A DNA stretch of 57,548 nucleotides, taken from Peptococcaceae bacterium. Its GTDB lineage: Bacteria > Bacillota > Desulfitobacteriia > Desulfitobacteriales > Syntrophobotulaceae. Below the pieces are notes generated by a model. It made no database searches, was not told the origin of the DNA, and saw nothing but the letters and a program-made list of their open reading frames with translations. Below are positions 55,103-57,548 of the stretch, in pieces. The position numbers were made by a program, and so were the translations under genes. Every line of letters starts with the position of its first letter. The stretch's first letter is position 1. The stretch is from assembly GCA_012521215.1 (NCBI GenBank), contig JAAYMU010000116.1, forward strand, positions 1-57,548, read 5' to 3'.

Positions 55103-55420
55103 ATGGAAAAGAATATTTCCAAGACTATTACCCTGCCACGTCTTAATAGGTTGAGCCCTTCTTTGGAAAGCACAGCTTTGAAAATCATGGAAGAATCCGG
55201 GGAGTTGGCTCAGGCCATAGGAAAGTTTAGAGGACTTAACGGGGAACAACGAAAAGTAAAAGAATCCGAAGCCATGCAGATGGTAGCCAGGGAGCTAATT
55301 GATGTGGCTCAGACAGCGGTTACCATGATGTTTGTGTTGGAGGAACAATACGGCATTGATTTGGCTAAAATTCTCGAAGATCATGTTCGCAAACTTCGTG
55401 AAAAAGGTTATTGTGATTAG
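55103..55420 (+). CDS. MazG-like nucleotide pyrophosphohydrolase-family protein
   Basis: 105 residues. The MazG/HisE-like all-alpha fold is suggested by ALKIMEESGELAQAIGKFRG (the E-x-x-E metal motif) and ARELIDVAQTAVTMMFVLEE (the E-x-x-D motif). Such proteins hydrolyse noncanonical NTPs or similar. It lies 93 bp after hisIE, whose HisE domain has the same fold. It could be a house-cleaning enzyme unrelated to histidine. Confidence 0.8.
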   Translation: MEKNISKTITLPRLNRLSPSLESTALKIMEESGELAQAIGKFRGLNGEQRKVKESEAMQMVARELIDVAQTAVTMMFVLEEQYGIDLAKILEDHVRKLREKGYCD

Positions 55421-55445
55421 GCTTACTTAGGAAAGGGGATTTCAT

Positions 55446-57548
55446 ATGTACTACCTTCAGGACCTGAATCCAGTCCAACGGCAAGCGGTTGAAAGCGGAG
55501 AAGGTCCTCTTCTTATCTTAGCCGGAGCCGGGTCGGGCAAGACCAGAGTACTCACTTACCGGATTGCCCATTTGATTGCCAACGGTGTGGACCCTTGGCA
55601 TATTCTTGCTATTACTTTTACCAACAAAGCGGCCCAAGAGATGAGAGACAGAGTTATTAATTTAGTCGGCAGTGAAGCTCGGCATCTCTGGATATCCACT
55701 TTTCACTCCGCCTGTGTTCGCATTTTAAGGCGTGAAATCAGCCTTCTTCCGGGTTATTCCCGGAGTTTCGTGATTTATGACTCTGCCGATCAGCTGGCTT
55801 TAGTGAAAGAATGCCTGAAATTATTAGATATTGATGAGAAAAAAATTGCGCCCAAGGCTGTGTTAGCGGTTATTAGCGAGGCCAAGAATAAACTGCTGGA
55901 TGCCCCTTCTTTTGAGGCTAGGGCTGAAGATTATTTCCAGCAAAAGGCTGCTCAAGTTTATGATCTTTACCAACGCAAACTGGTTGCCTATAACGCTCTT
56001 GATTTTGACGATCTAATAATGCTTACCGTGAAAATCTTTCAAGAAAACCCTGCTGTTTTGGAACACTACCAGGAAAGGTTTCGCTATATTCTGGTGGATG
56101 AGTACCAGGATACAAACCATGCCCAGTATGTTCTAATCAACACTTTAGCGCAGCGTTATCGTAATCTATGTGTGGTCGGCGACGATGATCAGTCGGTTTA
56201 CGGCTGGCGGGGTGCCGATGTCCAAAATATTTTAGATTTTGAAAGAGATTATCCTGAAGCCAAGGTTTTAAAACTGGAGCAAAATTACCGTTCCACTCAA
56301 AAAATCCTCCAGGCGGCCAATGAAGTCGTTAAGCATAATTTTAACCGCAAAGAAAAATCTCTTTGGACAGAAAATAACGAAGGTGAAAACCTTGTTCTTT
56401 ATAAAGCATGGAATGAACATGAAGAATCTCGGTTTGTAGTGCGGAAAATCCGGGAGTTAAGGGATAAAGAAGGAAGGCCAAATGCAGATTTCGCGGTGCT
56501 TTATCGTACTAATGCCCAATCCAGGGTTTTAGAAGAGCATTTAATGAAAGAGGGTATCCCCTACTGCATTTATTCCGGTACCAAGTTTTATGAACGTATG
56601 GAAATCAAAGATATTTTAGCCTATCTGCGTTTGGTACATAATCCCGCCGACAGGGTAAGCTTTGCCCGCATTGTCAATGTTCCCAAAAGGGGTATCGGCA
56701 GAACCAGCCTGGAAAATACCTTAGAATATGCGGAAGAACAGGGTATGCCGATATTAAATGCTTTGGCGGAAGCTGCTTATATTCCGGGGCTACAGACCAG
56801 GGCAGTTAAGGCTTTAACTTCTTTTCACGAAATGATATCCAAGTTCCGGGAAGAAGCCAGGAAAGGAATTCCGGTAACTGCTCTTACCGAGCTTATCCTT
56901 AAGGAAACCGGCTATCTAGCCGCCCTGCGTGCGGAAAATACCGTAGAGGCCGTATCCAGAATCGAAAACTTAAATGAATTCTTGTCCGTTACATCTGAGT
57001 ATGACAATAATATAGAAGACTATCTTCAAGACTCCGAGTTGCAGGAAGAACAGAATATGCTAATTCTGGGAGGATTCCTGGAACAAGTCTCCCTGGTGGC
57101 TGAGATTGATAATTATGAAGAGGGCGAGGACGCGGTAAAACTCATGACCATGCACAGTGCCAAGGGTTTGGAATTCCCCGTGGTCTTTGCAGTCGGTTGG
57201 GAAGAGGGGATTTTCCCCAGTAGCAGGAGTTTGCTGGAGGAATATGCCCTCGAAGAAGAACGCCGCCTTTGTTATGTGACTATTACCAGAGCTAAAGAAA
57301 AGCTTTTTTTGAGTTATGCGGAGCAAAGAATGGTTTATGGCCATATCCAGGCCTGTCTTCCTTCCCGCTTTTTGAATGAAATCCCGCCAGAACTCTTAGA
57401 GTTTGAAACCGGCGGGGAAGAAATCCTGGGGCGGGGATTTGGAAGTCAGAAGCCAGGAAGCTCTTTTTCCTATGGGCGGGATAAGAGTTGGCGGGAAAAA
57501 TCATCGCTGGTAGTGAGGTCAGATCCCGGAACTTTCCGGGTGGGGGAC
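55446..57548 (+). CDS. pcrA: ATP-dependent DNA helicase PcrA/UvrD (3' end outside window)
   Basis: An open frame of 701 codons from the ATG at 55446 (AGGAAAGGGG upstream) to the window edge without a stop. It is a superfamily 1A helicase: LNPVQRQAVE (Q motif), the Walker A AGAGSGKTRVLTYRI, FTNKAAQEM, the Walker B/DExx box VDEYQDTNHAQY, VVGDDDQSVYGWRGAD, LEQNYRST, MTMHSAKGLEFPVVF and EEERRLCYVTITRAK. It acts in DNA repair and plasmid replication. The C-terminal RNAP-binding tail lies partly beyond the window. Confidence 0.95.
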   Translation, partial: MYYLQDLNPVQRQAVESGEGPLLILAGAGSGKTRVLTYRIAHLIANGVDPWHILAITFTNKAAQEMRDRVINLVGSEARHLWISTFHSACVRILRREISLLPGYSRSFVIYDSADQLALVKECLKLLDIDEKKIAPKAVLAVISEAKNKLLDAPSFEARAEDYFQQKAAQVYDLYQRKLVAYNALDFDDLIMLTVKIFQENPAVLEHYQERFRYILVDEYQDTNHAQYVLINTLAQRYRNLCVVGDDDQSVYGWRGADVQNILDFERDYPEAKVLKLEQNYRSTQKILQAANEVVKHNFNRKEKSLWTENNEGENLVLYKAWNEHEESRFVVRKIRELRDKEGRPNADFAVLYRTNAQSRVLEEHLMKEGIPYCIYSGTKFYERMEIKDILAYLRLVHNPADRVSFARIVNVPKRGIGRTSLENTLEYAEEQGMPILNALAEAAYIPGLQTRAVKALTSFHEMISKFREEARKGIPVTALTELILKETGYLAALRAENTVEAVSRIENLNEFLSVTSEYDNNIEDYLQDSELQEEQNMLILGGFLEQVSLVAEIDNYEEGEDAVKLMTMHSAKGLEFPVVFAVGWEEGIFPSSRSLLEEYALEEERRLCYVTITRAKEKLFLSYAEQRMVYGHIQACLPSRFLNEIPPELLEFETGGEEILGRGFGSQKPGSSFSYGRDKSWREKSSLVVRSDPGTFRVGD

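Overview
This 57.5 kb window is chromosomal core sequence of an endospore-forming, low-to-mid G+C Firmicute, most likely a clostridial Peptococcaceae/Desulfitobacteriaceae member of the Desulfitobacterium, Dehalobacter or Syntrophobotulus type. The evidence is spoIIGA-sigE-sigG in order, CotD- and CotJC-like spore coat genes, a T-box on ileS, two PyrR attenuators, LL-diaminopimelate aminotransferase (dapL), paaK plus a double-ACT gene, and a HisZ/short-HisG histidine cluster. The genus is my inference. I saw no rRNA, tRNA, CRISPR array, transposase or prophage gene. Coding density is high and almost everything reads on the plus strand.

Layout. 0-3.5 kb: an unidentified gene tail, a CotD-like coat gene, the sporulation sigma operon spoIIGA-sigE-sigG and a YlmC/YmxH gene. 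3.5-7.1 kb: pgeF, an HlyD-like gene, the YggS/YlmE gene, sepF and a YggT gene (cell-division neighbourhood). 7.1-11.7 kb: T-box-ileS-lspA-rluD. 11.7-22.7 kb: the complete pyrimidine set pyrR, pyrB, pyrC, carA, carB, pyrK, pyrD, pyrF, pyrE, with PyrR-binding attenuators before pyrR and before pyrB. 23-32.5 kb: a radical SAM gene, def, rqcH (minus strand), a Ca2+-type P-ATPase, a CarD-like regulator, dapF and dapL. 32.5-38.4 kb: an MFS transporter (minus strand), then yicC-remA-gmk-rpoZ-coaBC-metK. 38.5-43.4 kb: paaK-ACT, a CotJC-like ferritin-fold protein, a cysteine-desulfurase-like enzyme, a DsrE-like protein and a small membrane protein. 43.6-47.1 kb: NfeD-floA, a low-complexity membrane protein with a collagen-like stretch, and an MFS transporter. 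47.2-55.4 kb: a histidine operon (TrpR-like regulator, hisZ, a phosphofructokinase, hisG, hisD, hisB, hisA, hisF, hisIE, a MazG-like gene). 55.4 kb to the edge: pcrA, cut by the window end.

The most interesting signal concerns glutamine amidotransferases. CarA keeps its fold, but two of the three glutaminase triad residues are changed: the nucleophilic Cys is Gly251 and the triad Glu is Gln338, while His336 is kept. The histidine cluster has hisF but no hisH, the glutaminase partner that supplies HisF with ammonia; hisB and hisA are separated by about 100 bases. Both ammonia-supplying glutaminase units expected in this window are therefore altered or absent, while both synthase subunits look intact. 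This suggests free NH3 may be the nitrogen source for carbamoyl phosphate and perhaps for the imidazole ring.

Other points to check are a perfect palindrome over the -10 of the promoter that drives the TrpR-like gene and the his operon; a 10-bp hairpin that hides the sigG ribosome-binding site; a long-spacer, Spo0A-like promoter before spoIIGA; a dispersed intergenic repeat (two copies, after the Ca2+ ATPase and after the ACT gene); and a putative sulfur/metal cluster at 40.5-43.1 kb.
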